Shown: one piece after another, positions 1 through 9,959 of the stretch
Layout of the letters: each line of letters opens with the position of its first letter
Position numbering within the stretch: the first letter of the stretch is position 1
Assembly: GCA_031769625.1 (NCBI GenBank)
Contig: JAUIMM010001588.1
Coordinates: 255,001 to 319,000 of the forward strand
DNA length: 64,000 nt
From: Taudactylus pleione
Taxonomy: Eukaryota > Chordata > Amphibia > Anura > Myobatrachidae
Reading direction: 5' to 3'
Notes under the pieces: model-generated
Told to the model about the DNA's origin: nothing
Databases searched by the model: none
What the model saw: only the letters and a program-made list of their open reading frames with translations
Program-made: the position numbers and the translations under genes

Positions 1-330
1 CAATTTTATATTAATAAAATATATTTGCTCTTTTGGTACCATTTGCATCAGTAATATGGTTTCATTAGAATTGTTATCTTACTGAAGATGACTGTTCCCC
101 AGTGTTTCTTCTTAGTATCAGCGTTCCTACCGTCCTATATGTGTGTCTCCAGCACCAGCGTCTTGGTGTGTCTCCAACCTATCCCCTCGTGTGTTTCTTC
201 AGCGCTATCTCCCTGCGCCTCTCCAGTGCCACCCCCAATTCTCTCCGGCACCATCCACCCACCGTGCCATCCTCCTGCGTCTCCCGAGCGTCATCCTCCT
301 GCGTCTCCTCAGTGGCGTCCTCCTTCCCTA
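1..330. other. AT-rich start, then short C-rich repeats
   Basis: The first 90 bases are AT-rich and unremarkable. From about 120 to 320 the sequence is built from degenerate short units around CTCCTGCGTCTCC, a decayed minisatellite. Proline/serine-rich open frames here (for example 88-453) result from the simple C-rich composition and are not taken as genes. Confidence 0.5.
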
Positions 331-1215
331 GCACAGAATAGCCCTTCTTTCTCACACACAGATCATCTCCCCTTAGCACAGAATACCCCCCTCCCCACAG
401 ACAGATCAACCCCCCTGTCCCCACAGACAGATCATCATTTCCCCCACCCTTAGTATAGCAGACCCCCCCTCCCCCAGACAGATCATCTCCCCCACCCCTA
501 GTATAGCAGACCCCCATCCCCAGACAGATCATCATCTCCCCCGCCCTTAGTATAGCAGACCCCCCCTCCCCAGACAGATCATCTCCCCCACCCCTAGTGT
601 AGCAGACCCCCATCCCCAGACAGATCATCATCTCCCCCGCCCTTAGTATAGCAGACCCCCCGTCCCCCAGACAGATCATCTTCCCCACCCCTAAGGTAGC
701 AGACCCCCATCCCCAGACAGATCATCATCTCCCCAGCCCTTAGTATAGTAGACCCCCCCTCCCCCAGACAGATCATCATCTCCCCCACCCCTAGTATAGC
801 AGACCCCCTCCTCACAGACAGATCATCTCCCCCGCCCTTAGTATAGCAGACCCCCTCTTCCCCAGATAGATCATCATCTCCCCCACCCCTAGTATAGCAG
901 ACCCCCCTTCCCAGACAGATCATCTCCCCCACCCCTAGTATAGCAGACCCCCCTTCCCAGACAGATCATCTCCCCCGCCCTTAGTATAGCAGACCTCCCC
1001 TCCCCCAGACAGATCATCATCTCCCCCACCCATAGTATAGCAGAGCACCCCCTCCCCACAGACAGATCATCTCCCCCGCCCCTAATATAGCAGACCCCCC
1101 CTCCCCCAGACAGATCATCTCCCCCGCCCCTAATATATCAGACCCCCCTCCCCCACAGACAGATCATCATCTCTCCAGCACCACCCCTAGTATATCAGAC
1201 CCCCCCTCCCCCAAC
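330..1215. repeat. C-rich minisatellite, about 50-57 bp unit
   Basis: About fifteen tandem copies of a unit containing CAGACAGATCATC, CTCCCCCACCCCTAGTATAG and a run of C. Copies differ by small indels (one or two ATC triplets, 4 to 7 C in a row), which suggests replication slippage. The minus strand is open for long stretches (Gly/Asp/Leu-rich frames at 179-688 and 594-932) only because the unit lacks stops in that frame; these are not genes. Confidence 0.9.
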
Positions 1216-1259
1216 AGACAGATAACCACCCCCTAGACTGCAGCCAGACCCGATTGTCT

Positions 1260-1343
1260 CCTCTCCACTCTGCCCCCTCCCCAGGCTGTGAAATGAAACT
1301 TAAGCATGACACTTCACAGCCTGGGGAGGGGAGAGTGGAGAGG
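1260..1343. repeat. Long hairpin with about 31-bp stem
   Basis: The left arm (1260-1292) contains CCTCTCCACTCT and CCTCCCCAGGCTGTGAA. It pairs almost perfectly with the right arm (1313-1343), leaving a loop of about 20 bases. It directly follows the minisatellite. Probably the core of a small fold-back element. Confidence 0.75.
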
Positions 1344-1353
1344 ATGTGATCAG

Positions 1354-1740
1354 GCTGAAAGACTGCTCTGACCGGCAGGCGGCCCCCCATCCCCGCCGCA
1401 ACTTACCCTCACCGCGGCCACGCTGTCACCCGCGGTCCAGCGCCACTTCACCTCACTCCGACTGTACGCTGGGTGGAGCCTTGATAGGATGCTGGCCGCT
1501 GGCCTCTCTTCTCGCGAGAGAGGCTAAGGCACGGCCAGGCAGTACTGATAGGCAGCCAGGCTGCTTGTGTAAAACACACAGGAGCCGGCTGGGTGACGCG
1601 AATCGGGGGGCGGGGCCTCAAATAACAAGCGGCCCCACAACCAATCGGCCCACCGGGATTTTCCCCGCAAAAAGTAATGCCCAATCCGCCCCTGCCCGGC
1701 ATTAACCACTGGGATGCATGTACCGTGTGAAAATGTCAGC
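1354..1740. other. GC-rich, CpG-bearing stretch without recognised gene
   Basis: GC-rich sequence with many CpG sites between the hairpin and the Tc1 remnant. I see no convincing exon, RNA gene or transposon coding segment in it. Confidence 0.4.
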
Positions 1741-1837
1741 CTTTAGTATGTGGCATCGGGCCACTGTATGATGGTCTCAGGATGTTTTACTGTTGGCATG
1801 ACACAGGATGAAGACTTTTGGAAGATGGCCTGGTGTC

Positions 1838-2513
1838 AAGAAGGGCAGCAAAGAAGCCACTTCTCTCCAGGAATAACATCAGGGACAGACTGATATTCTA
1901 TAAAAGGTAAAGAGATTGGACTGCTGAGAACTGGGGTAAAGTTATTTTCTCTGATGAATCCCCTTTCAGATTGTTTGGGGCATCTAGAAAAAGCTTGTCC
2001 GGACAAGGAAAGGTGAGTGCTACCATCAGTCCTGTGTCATGCATCCTGAGACCATTCATGTGTGGGGTTGCTTCTCAGCCAAGGGAGAGGGCTCACTCAC
2101 AATTTTGCCTAAGAACACAGCCATGAATAAAGAATGGTACCAAAACATCCCCCCAAGAGCAACATCTCCCAACCATCCAAGAACAGTTTGGTGAGGAACA
2201 ATGTATTTTTCAGCATGATGGAGTACCTTGCCTTAAGACAATAGTGATAATTAAGTGGCTCGGGGAACAAAACATCAACATTTTGAGGCCATGGCCAGGA
2301 AACTCCCCACACCTTATTCCCATTGAGAACTTGTGGTCCATCCTCAAGATGTGGGTGAACAAACAAAAACCCACAAATTCTGACAAACTCCAAACATTGA
2401 TTAGGCAAGAATGGGCAGCCATCAGTCAGTATGTGGCCCAGAAGTTGATTGACAGCATGCCAGGGCGAATTGCAGAGGTCTTGAAAAAGACGGGTCAAAA
2501 CTGCAAATATTGA
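1838..2513 (+). pseudogene. Tc1-like transposase remnant 1 (DD34E type)
   Basis: A decayed Tc1/mariner transposase, the enzyme that cuts and reinserts the element at TA sites. An early segment near 1845-1970 reads KKPLLSRNNIRDRL and then VIFSDESPFRLFG, which holds the first catalytic Asp. The second Asp is in a QHDG motif near 2210 in another frame. The third residue is the Glu of HLIPIENLWSILK in an open frame 2244-2513, whose C-terminus reads MPGRIAEVLKKTGQNCKY. An in-frame stop near 1897 and several frameshifts break the gene. Upstream sequence from about 1740 (containing GGATGTTTTACTG) may belong to the same element but is too decayed to assign. Confidence 0.8.
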
Positions 2514-2639
2514 CTCTTTGCATAAACTTAATGTAATTGTCAGGAAATGCCTTTGACACTTATGAAATGCTTGTAATTTTAATTCAGTATACCATAGTAA
2601 CATCTGACAAAAAGGTCTGAAAACACTGAAGCAGAAAAC

Positions 2640-2690
2640 TTTGTGAAAATCAATACTTGTGTTATTCTCAAAACTTTTGGCCATGGGCAG
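2640..2690 (+). repeat. Probable 3' terminal repeat of Tc1 remnant 1
   Basis: The sequence ATTCTCAAAACTTTTGGCCA near 2663-2682 is the form of inner/outer end often found in Tc1 elements of this type. It lies about 150 bases beyond the transposase stop. The matching left end was not found. Confidence 0.5.
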
Positions 2691-2992
2691 GGCACTGGAC
2701 CTAGAGAAAGGGCACAAAATGGAGAGATGGCCAATTAAAAAAGGCGTATATTTTAGACGCGTGCCCTTTTCGTCACTCTTGGGGGCGTGCCCAACACTTA
2801 CGGACATGCCGGGCTGCTCCCAAGCACTGCTGTCAGTATAAAAGTATTCTGGGCGCATGCGCCCGGTATCCATTCACCGGCGGTGACCGCTACACTGCAG
2901 TTTTCCCCACCCGTGGGACACTGCGACCCGCGGGTGGGGAAGGCACCCACAGGCCGTTTCAGCGGCGCCCCACTAAAACAGCCTAGCGGGAA

Positions 2993-3240
2993 TGCTATTT
3001 ATGTGGAACTGGCTTTTTCAAAGTATTTTATGTGGATCTGGCTTTTTCAATGTTTTTATGTCATTTATTTTATCTAAGTTGTTTATGTACATTTTTATAT
3101 GCGATAATTTTGATGTTTCGCTTCTATATGGCTTGGTTTTTTTTTTTATGTGGATCTGGCTTTTTCAATGTATTTTGTGTGGATCTGGCTTTTCAAAGTT
3201 ATTTATGTGGATCTGGCTTTTTCAATATTAATATGGATCC
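2993..3240. repeat. Degenerate tandem repeat with TGTGGATCTGGCTTTTTCAA
   Basis: At least five imperfect copies of a unit carrying ATGTGGATCTGGCTTTTTCA are separated by T-rich spacers of uneven length. Short Phe/Trp-rich frames on the + strand (2992-3265) follow from the repeat and are not genes. Confidence 0.7.
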
Positions 3241-3360
3241 TGCTTTTCTTCTACATGTGTTGTAGCTTTCCCTATATATTTAGTATGGATTCTGGTTTTC
3301 TGTGCTTGTTTGTGAATTTACAGCAGTTTTCTTTCCTATGTTTCTGTATTTGTATAGTTA

Positions 3361-4830
3361 CACACTACCATTCAAAAGTTTGGGGTCACTTAGAAATGTC
3401 CTTATTTTTGAAAGAAAAGCTCTGTTTTTTTCAATGAAGATAACATTAAATTAATCAGAAATACACTGTATACATTGTTAATGTGGTAAATGACTATACT
3501 AGCAAACTTCTGGTTTTTAAAGGAATATCTATATAGGTGTTTAGAGGCCCATTTCCAGCAACCATCACTCTAGTGTTCTAATGGTACATTGTGTTTGCTA
3601 AGCGCGTTAGAAGACTAATGGATGATTAGAAAACCCTTGAAAACACTTGTGCAATTATGTTAGCACAGCTGAAAATGGGTTTGCTCGTTAGAGAAGCTAT
3701 AAAACTGGCCTTCCTTTGAGCTAGTTGAGTATCTGGAGGATCACATTTGTGGGTTCGATTATACTCTCCAAATGGCCAGAAAAAGAGAACTTTCATATAA
3801 ATCTCGACTGTCTATTCTTGTTCTTAGAAATGAAGGCTATTCCATGCGATAAATTGGCAAGAAACTGAACATTTCCTACAATGGTATGTACTACTTCCTT
3901 CAGAGAACAGCACAAACAGGCTCTAACCAGAGTAGAAAGAGAAGTGGGAGGCCCCGGTGCACAACTGTGCAAGAAGACAAGAACATTAGAGTCTCTAGTT
4001 TGAGAAATAGATGCCTCACAAGTCCACAACTGGCAACTTCATTAAATGGTACCTGCAAATCGCCAGTGTCAACGTCTATAGTGAAGAGGCGCCTCCGGGA
4101 TGTTGGCCTTCTAGGCAGATTGGCAAAGAAAAAGCTATATCTGAGACTGACCAATAAAAGGAAAAGATTAATATGGGCAAAAGAACGCAGACATTGGACA
4201 GAGGAAGATTGGAAAAAAGTGTTATGGACAGACAAATCGAAGTTTGAGGTGTTTGGATCACACAGAAGAACATTTGTGAGACGTAGAACAAGTGAAAAGA
4301 TGTTAGAAGAGTGCCTGACGCCATCATGCATGTCATGCATGGTGAGGTAATGTGATGGTCTGGGGCTGGTAAAGTGGGAGATTTGTACAAGGTAAAAGGG
4401 ATTTTGAATAAGGAAGGCTATCAATCCATTTTGCAACGCCATGCCATACCCTGTGGACAGCACTTGATTGGAGCCAATTTCCTCCTCCAACAGTACAATG
4501 ACCTAAAGCACACCTCCAAATTATGCAAGAACTATTTAGGGAAGAAGCAGGCAGCTGGTATTCTGTCTGTAATGGAGTGGCCTGCGCAGTCACCAGATCT
4601 CAACCCCATTGATCTGTTGTGGGAGCAGCTTGACCATATGGTACGCAAGAAGTGCCCATCAAGCCAATCCAACTTGTGGAAGGTGCTTCAGGAAGCGTGG
4701 GGGGAAATTTCTTCAGATTGCCTCAACACTATGAATTAATATTAACCTCTATACCCTAAAGTCGCTGTTTAGCATTGTGTACACATATGAAATAATTACT
4801 TTCCAGACTTTGAATGTGGTACCAAAGCAC
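3361..4830 (+). mobile_element. Tc1-like transposon 2, decayed
   Basis: The left end after a TA at 3359-3360 reads CACACTACCATTCAAAAGTT followed by TGGGGTCAC, a common Tc1 terminal repeat. A degenerate mirror of it, ACTTTGAATGTGGTACC, lies at about 4806-4822. The transposase pseudogene lies between. The right end is eroded, so the outer boundary is approximate. Confidence 0.75.
3773..4738 (+). pseudogene. Tc1-like transposase pseudogene 2
   Basis: The reading starts MARKRELSYKSRLSILVLR (helix-turn-helix DNA-binding domain). It is cut by a TAA at 3849 and continues through the GRPR hook (KRSGRPRCTTVQEDKN) and HTH2. The first catalytic Asp is in KKVLWTDKSKFEVFG. An open block runs 3886-4350, and a second block in a different frame starts near 4374. 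The second Asp is within YNDLKHTSKLCKNYL. At the third position the motif reads LNPIDLLWEQLD, where the family normally has Glu, so the catalytic Glu is replaced by Asp. The region around 4340-4380 (normally GGGSVMVWG) is damaged. Premature stop, frameshift and active-site change show a dead copy. Confidence 0.85.
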
Positions 4831-4862
4831 AAAAGTTATTATTCACATAAAAAGCATATAGT

Positions 4863-5118
4863 TACACGCTTTGATCTATAATACACTTAGCGCAAAGGTT
4901 ATACAAAGTACAAGGTACAGTCGATACATACGCATGCGCTCTGGATACAGATTTCCCGGCATCAACTATGAAACCTCCACCAACAGAAAAAGAAAGATGA
5001 CTAACTACCAGATCTAGAGTGCTTGCATATGTACCATTGCAGAGATAGGCAATACAATAGAATGAGTTGGCATAATCCCATTGGTTCTTCCTCCTGGTTC
5101 TTCTGTTGCGATGCATAG
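4863..5118. other. Unassigned intergenic stretch
   Basis: Ordinary-composition sequence between the Tc1 remnant and the MITE fragment. No gene, repeat end or RNA seen. Confidence 0.4.
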
Positions 5119-5427
5119 CTGATCGAGCAGGAAACTCCCCACTGACATCACTGCTGATGTCACTGCGGCCACCCACAAAACGGCAAGCGTTCCATAAGGA
5201 ACGCCTCCATTTGTGTAGCCACCCCCCCTCCCCGCCTACAAAATGGGCTGAGCTGTCGATCAACATCGACAGCCGGCCCTTTTGTAGTGAGCTCCGGAGC
5301 GAGAGAGTTTCTCTCTCGCTCCGGGGCTTGCGCACGCACAGTGCGGCCAATGCACATGCGCAGGACCAAAACATTGAGCCGGTTGCGAGCGTTCAGCGCT
5401 TGCGACTGACTCTGAATGAGGTCCTCT
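5118..5427 (-). mobile_element. Family A fold-back MITE, truncated copy (A1)
   Basis: Carries the internal hairpin string typical of the family: GACATCACTGCTGATGTC, GGCAAGCGTTCC..GGAACGCCTCC, CTGTCGATCAACATCGACAG, and CTCCGGAGCGAGAGAG followed by its mirror. It ends in CTGAATGAGGTCC at 5415-5427, a variant of the family terminus. The opposite terminus is missing, so this copy is truncated. Confidence 0.75.
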
Positions 5428-5789
5428 GGTCTTAAATTTATTTTTAGTCTTACACTATGACATTATTTAATGTTATATTATGGGATGGCACAAGGTGATT
5501 CTTAAACCATCAATAATGTGTCTCTGGGAGGGACATAAAACTACCCTTATACGCACACCGCGGATCTTGGAAGATCATGGGAAAGATGTGAGGATGCACC
5601 TAATCTATAAAGGAAGTCTTGAAGAGGATAGGGACTTACATTATTTAAGATGTTTAAAATAACTTTTCATAATACATTTCATGCATGGCTATCTATACAT
5701 TATCTGATGGTACATTCTACTTCAGGGTTGTAATGCAGTTTTTCATTTACCTTGGTATTCATGCTATCATTGCTTACCACCATCATGAT
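5428..5789. other. Possible 3' flank of ERV, no gene recognised
   Basis: Lies downstream of env on the minus strand, where a 3' LTR would be expected. No TG...CA-bounded repeat has a partner in the window, so no LTR can be supported. The composition is ordinary and AT-rich. Confidence 0.35.
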
Positions 5790-7106
5790 TTAATTCTCAT
5801 GGTTTATTTTAGTATTACATTTTCCACATTTCAACACAGCAGGAACACACCTGACACATAAGCCAATTACTAAGATGACAACCAATATAAGGATCAGGAG
5901 TTTACCTATACTAGCAACCATTTCCTGGACCCACTCTCCTAGACTGGAGAACCATTTGACTGGGTTTAACCAAGAAACCCATTCCTCTACCTTCTCCTCT
6001 ACTTCAGTCACTGAAGCATTATGGTTCTTCCGAAATTCCCATTTCAGCTGCAGAATTTCGTCCATCTTCCGGTCTATCACCTCCTTGGGGTCACTAGTAT
6101 TATTTGTAATATACGTGCTGCACTTGACACCAAATTGGGTAGCCAAAGTTACACAATACCTTCCAGTGACAGCTGTTAAATAATTTAACACTAGCCTATG
6201 TTGCACAAGTTCTTTCTTATAAGCTTGTGACTCCCTACCTGTATACCTAAACGTGTCATCATACATCTTGGTGATATTATCTATTAATTTAGCAAGATCT
6301 TGAATATATCTGAAATTTAGAGTACCCCGAGTGATCCTGGTGGGATCCAATGCTACTAAAACTTGAAAGCCAGTTTCACTAATCAATTGTGTGGCTTTAT
6401 GTACATCACTAGGAATCATGTTTCTCTTGTCACGGTGTTCATAGTGCGTATGAAGATATGGGGATGGTGTGTTTTTATGGATACCAAGCATTTCACCATG
6501 TGTAAGGGTCATAAATTCTGGAACTACTCTTCCTAGATAGCATAAACCTTCTGAACTCGGAAAGAGCCACTTATACGCTTTCCTTCCACATATAAAATAC
6601 ACATCGTCAGGGAGTACATAAGGGATAGTAAACATCATTATCGTCACACACATTTCCTTAGCAAGTGATCCTATTTCATGTTCTCCCATTTGACTCATAC
6701 AAGTTTCTGGTTGTAATACCTTGGCACAATATCCTTCTGGTACCCTACCAACCATATCTTTGGTGGAACTTAGTGTATATTTATACCGGAAGTGTCTTCC
6801 ACCTAGCCTATTTGTGTGTGAAAGTTCAAAATTTATACGTTCATTATCAACTCTTAGTGAGAAGGTCATCGTCTGGTTATTCCCAGTCACCTCCCAAATT
6901 CCTGGTTTGTTGGGGTTGGTGATGTTCAAACATAAAAGTGATCTATCTACTTGGTACTGGTGGAGTTTAAAATGAGGTGGTTTGTACATAAGACATTTTC
7001 CATCCAGTGCATCCCCTCTTCGCAATTCTAAAACCTCAGAGACATTCAATGGGAATGGCATAAACCCTACATTATGTTGTCCTTGAGGCACGTGAGAGCA
7101 TATCAT
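5790..7106 (-). CDS. env: Endogenous retrovirus envelope-like protein, 438 codons, uninterrupted
   Basis: Envelope glycoprotein frame of an endogenous retrovirus, expected in the secretory pathway and membrane. Seen: many cysteines and several N-X-S/T sites (for example NITNP near 61, NNTS near 335). A dibasic RDKR at about 225-228 could be a furin-type site. The core around 303-331 reads HRLVLNYLTAVTG followed by two spaced cysteines (C318 and C329), resembling the conserved transmembrane-subunit region of gamma/epsilon-type Env, though the usual CC pair is CS. A Trp-rich segment (about 375-395) precedes one membrane span at about 403-417 and a short Cys/Lys tail. There is no N-terminal signal peptide at this start, so a leader may have come from a spliced exon or been lost. 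It overlaps the end of pol by 35 bases in another frame, as in gamma-type viruses. No stop or frameshift interrupts it. Confidence 0.75.
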   Translation of the reverse strand: MICSHVPQGQHNVGFMPFPLNVSEVLELRRGDALDGKCLMYKPPHFKLHQYQVDRSLLCLNITNPNKPGIWEVTGNNQTMTFSLRVDNERINFELSHTNRLGGRHFRYKYTLSSTKDMVGRVPEGYCAKVLQPETCMSQMGEHEIGSLAKEMCVTIMMFTIPYVLPDDVYFICGRKAYKWLFPSSEGLCYLGRVVPEFMTLTHGEMLGIHKNTPSPYLHTHYEHRDKRNMIPSDVHKATQLISETGFQVLVALDPTRITRGTLNFRYIQDLAKLIDNITKMYDDTFRYTGRESQAYKKELVQHRLVLNYLTAVTGRYCVTLATQFGVKCSTYITNNTSDPKEVIDRKMDEILQLKWEFRKNHNASVTEVEEKVEEWVSWLNPVKWFSSLGEWVQEMVASIGKLLILILVVILVIGLCVRCVPAVLKCGKCNTKINHEN

Positions 7107-7953
7107 GTGACAACAATTTCAGTTTCTGCTGTTGCTGCTTCAACTGTTTACTCATTGTTATAAGATACCTTACAGTTACCTCATTCAAATCTTCCTGTGG
7201 ACTTATAATTAAATGAGGTTGTCTACCAAACAGTACTTCAAAGGGGGACAGATTAAGATGGAGTCTGGGAGTTGTCCTAGTGCTATGAAGGACTAGTGGT
7301 AAGGCTTCTGGCCATCCCAGTCCAGTTTCTGCCATGATCTTACTCAGTTTATTTTTAATAGTACCTTTCATCCTCTCCATCTTGGCACTGGCTTGCGGCC
7401 GGTAAGGGGTGTGAAGTCTACTATTAATACCCATCAACTTACACAGGTTCTGGAAGACATCACCTGTGAAATGAGTACCCCTATCACTTTCAATAATTCT
7501 AGGGATACCATATCTGCATACAAACTCCTGAACAGTCCTTTTAGCAGTAAACACAGCAGTATTAGTGGCGGCTGGATATGCCTCAACCCAGTTAGAAAAC
7601 ACATCTGTACAAACTAATACATACTTGAGATTCCTGCAGGGTGGTAACTGGATTAAATCAATTTGTATTACCTGAAAAGGTCCGTCTGTCGGAGGAACGT
7701 GGGATGGCTCGGTTGGTATTGTTTTTCCAACGTTCTTCCTCAAGCATGTCAAACAGGACATTGCCCTCTTTTCAGCTTGGGAAGAGAAACCTGGTGCACA
7801 CCAATATTCCCTGACCAACTTGCACATACCTTGTTTTCCTAGGTGAGTCAGACCGTGCGCTGCCTCAGCCAAGCTTGGGTAATACGCCTTGGGTGCCACC
7901 GGCTTACCTTGTCCATCTCTTTTCCTGAATGGAACACAAATTTTGCATCTCAA
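7072..7953 (-). pseudogene. pol: Endogenous retrovirus pol, 3' part (integrase)
   Basis: C-terminal part of a retroviral polyprotein. The zinc-binding region (His pair around THLGKQGMCKLV, then CLTCLRKN) is followed by the catalytic core: Asp in QVIQIDLIQLP, Asp in IESDRGTHFTGD and Glu in SAKMERMKGTIKNKL, so the D,D-35-E triad is visible. The phrase GWPEALPLVLHSTRTTP and the Gln-rich tail fit gamma/epsilon-type integrases. The frame is open to its stop at 7072, just inside env. Everything upstream (protease, reverse transcriptase, RNase H, gag and the 5' LTR) is absent: the sequence changes to AT-rich DNA and a GATA tract at about 7960. I therefore treat it as a truncated pol and not as a gene that could be expressed alone. 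Confidence 0.85.
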
Positions 7954-7981
7954 TTAATTTCTGCATAAAAAATTAAATAAA

Positions 7982-7982
7982 T

Positions 7983-8034
<52 letters not shown>
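7982..8034. repeat. (GATA)n microsatellite
   Basis: About 13 perfect GATA units, directly beside the left end of a hAT-like element whose other side also meets a GATA tract. Confidence 0.95.
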
Positions 8035-8035
<1 letters not shown>

Positions 8036-8040
8036 TAAAA

Positions 8041-8628
8041 CGCCGTCTGCCTGGAAACCCCCCCACATACAATGACCAAAATAGAAATAGTAATATAATA
8101 CAATGTTACTAGTGCTGCATGTTCTTCTCAGTATCACAAATGAAATTATTAGTAACACCTGTTGATCATTTAAAATGTGTCAGCCAGTAATAATACCTGT
8201 GCACCAACTAGGAGATGTGGAAAACATGCACTGTTAGGGGTGCACTGCTATAGACCATCAATAGGGTTAATTATTAATACTGTATAATAAATAATACACT
8301 ATCCAGTACATAAGGAGACCAATGTGTACATATATGTCCAGGGCAGTGCTAGGTTCTTCTGCTGCTACCCCAGACTCCCGGACTTGCTCCAATGCTCTGG
8401 AATGATGCACACATCTGAAAAAAAACATTCTGCTCAGACAGGATGGACCCACTGCCATATCTAATGGCTTACTGGTCCTGTATATGCTGGAATTATGCAA
8501 CACAATATACTTTGTATGTAACATATTAAAGCTGGATAAGTGCTAATTATACGCACTTCATGGACTGGCCACACTTGCTCTAAAATCAAGCATTTGGAAA
8601 CCCCCCTCTAGAAATCCTGCGTTTGCCA
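8041..8628 (-). mobile_element. hAT-like non-autonomous repeat R1, copy 1
   Basis: Reverse complement of the element at 48446-49020. Its intact terminus, at the high-coordinate end, reads CCTGCGTTTGCCACTG, the mirror of CAGTGGCAAACGCAGG. The other end (near 8041) is altered. Shared internal landmarks include GGAGATGTGGAAAACATGCA, GTCCAGGGCAGTGCTAGGTT and the T-rich block with ACATGTTCTTCTCAGTATCA-like sequence. It has no coding capacity. CAGTG-type ends suggest hAT; the superfamily is inferred. Confidence 0.75.
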
Positions 8629-8636
8629 CTGAGATT

Positions 8637-8700
<64 letters not shown>
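8637..8700. repeat. (GATA)n microsatellite
   Basis: About 16 perfect GATA units on the other side of R1 copy 1. With 7982-8034 it suggests the element inserted into, or is flanked by, one GATA array. Confidence 0.95.
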
Positions 8701-8734
8701 CTAACAACCCACCACAGCTTTGCAAGGGAGTAAT

Positions 8735-8990
8735 TTAATCTTGCAATAGCCCCCTGCATTTCATAAAAACCTACGCCAAGTTATCACATTCCCCGCATCT
8801 CACCACAGCCCTCTACATCTCTCAACAGCCACCTGCTTCTCACTCCAGCCCCCTGCATTTCACCACAGCATCCTATACATCACCACAGCCCCCTGCATCT
8901 CACCACAAGCCTCTGCATCTCCCCACATCCCCCTGCTTCTCACTCCTGCCCCCTGCATCTCACCAATGTCACCATAAACCCCCTGCTGCT
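8735..8990. repeat. Short-unit minisatellite (CCCCTGCATCTCACCACAG)
   Basis: About ten degenerate copies of an 18 to 24 bp unit around CCCCTGCATCTCACCACAGC. Confidence 0.8.
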
Positions 8991-9655
8991 GGCTGGGGCT
9001 TGCCACTGGGATGTGCTTAAGGGAAGAAGGATCATGGATTAGAGATTTATATTGCAACTACCATAAGCATTATGAGCAACATGTCCCCGATTCTGGGGCA
9101 CCTGTGCATATTTCCGCAGTCTCCATGTGCACCTGTACCCAGCTGCCAAACATGGTGATGAGCAATGTCCTCTTTGCACAATGTACCCTGTATTTCCTGG
9201 TCTTCCTGTTAAGCTTCCCCGCCATGGTGCCCCTGTCCGAGAACTAATTCCTGATAGCTATGCCTCCCCTGGCTCCTTATTGGCTACTGTGTCTGCATCA
9301 GGGCATCTTCATGGGTTCGTTGGAAGCTGTATTTCAGTATTTGCCTCACACATCACCCTGCTCAATCCCTGAAACCCTCCCCTCTCTAGGCAGCTACTAA
9401 GCAACAGGGCTCATTGCTAACTCTGATTGGCTCTCACTGTCCCAGAGAGCCATTCAGAGCAAAGCCCTCATCCATGCAACAACAGCAGTCAGTCACTCTC
9501 ACAGAAAATCATCACTGCTTGGCTCCCTTTTTTCACAGATGAATGGTTCATACACCTAAACCATCCGTGACCAATGCTGTATAGAATAGTGAAAACTCCA
9601 TCAAAATCCATCCAGTGGTTCAAGAGTTTATCCCGTATGAATAAGGGACTTTATT
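8991..9655. other. No gene recognised
   Basis: Single-copy-looking sequence. Short frames on the + strand (9011-9372) have no recognisable domain and no supporting splice structure. The part near 9570-9650 resembles the 3' flank of an old retroelement but is not assignable. Confidence 0.35.
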
Positions 9656-9657
9656 AT

Positions 9658-9662
9658 ATCTT

Positions 9663-9697
<35 letters not shown>
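9658..9697. repeat. (CTAT)n microsatellite
   Basis: About ten CTAT units (GATA on the other strand). Confidence 0.95.
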
Positions 9698-9702
9698 CAA
9701 AC

Positions 9703-9846
9703 CTTCAAGAAAGACAAAGTGGAAAAGTTACCCTTACCAACCAATCAGCTTCTGAAGTCATTTAACTAGCACAGTCTTGCAAATTGCAGCTAGATGCTGT
9801 TGCTATGGGCAACTTCTCCACTTTATCTTTCTCCAAGGCTTGATAT
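9703..9846. mobile_element. Family E MITE, diverged copy
   Basis: Contains AAGACAAAGTGGAAAAGT, ACCAACCAATCAGCTTCTG and, near the other end, CTTCTCCACTTTATCTTTCT, forming an inverted pair. The same arrangement occurs at 20571-20722. No coding capacity. Confidence 0.6.
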
Positions 9847-9959
9847 ATCTCCTGTGAGGTATTTGCATCTGTACATGCCAACTGTGTTCAGGGGTTTATC
9901 TAGGGGTCCAACCACCCCTGGCAAAGTAATGGACTGGCATCCCCCTCCCCCCATATATT

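Noticed and set aside
179..932. Gly/Asp/Leu-rich minus-strand frames of 169 and 112 codons
   Set aside because: They are translations of a C-rich minisatellite with no conserved domain or start context.
5428..5790. A 3' LTR for the endogenous retrovirus
   Set aside because: No second copy in the window and no clear TG...CA borders; it cannot be supported from one copy.
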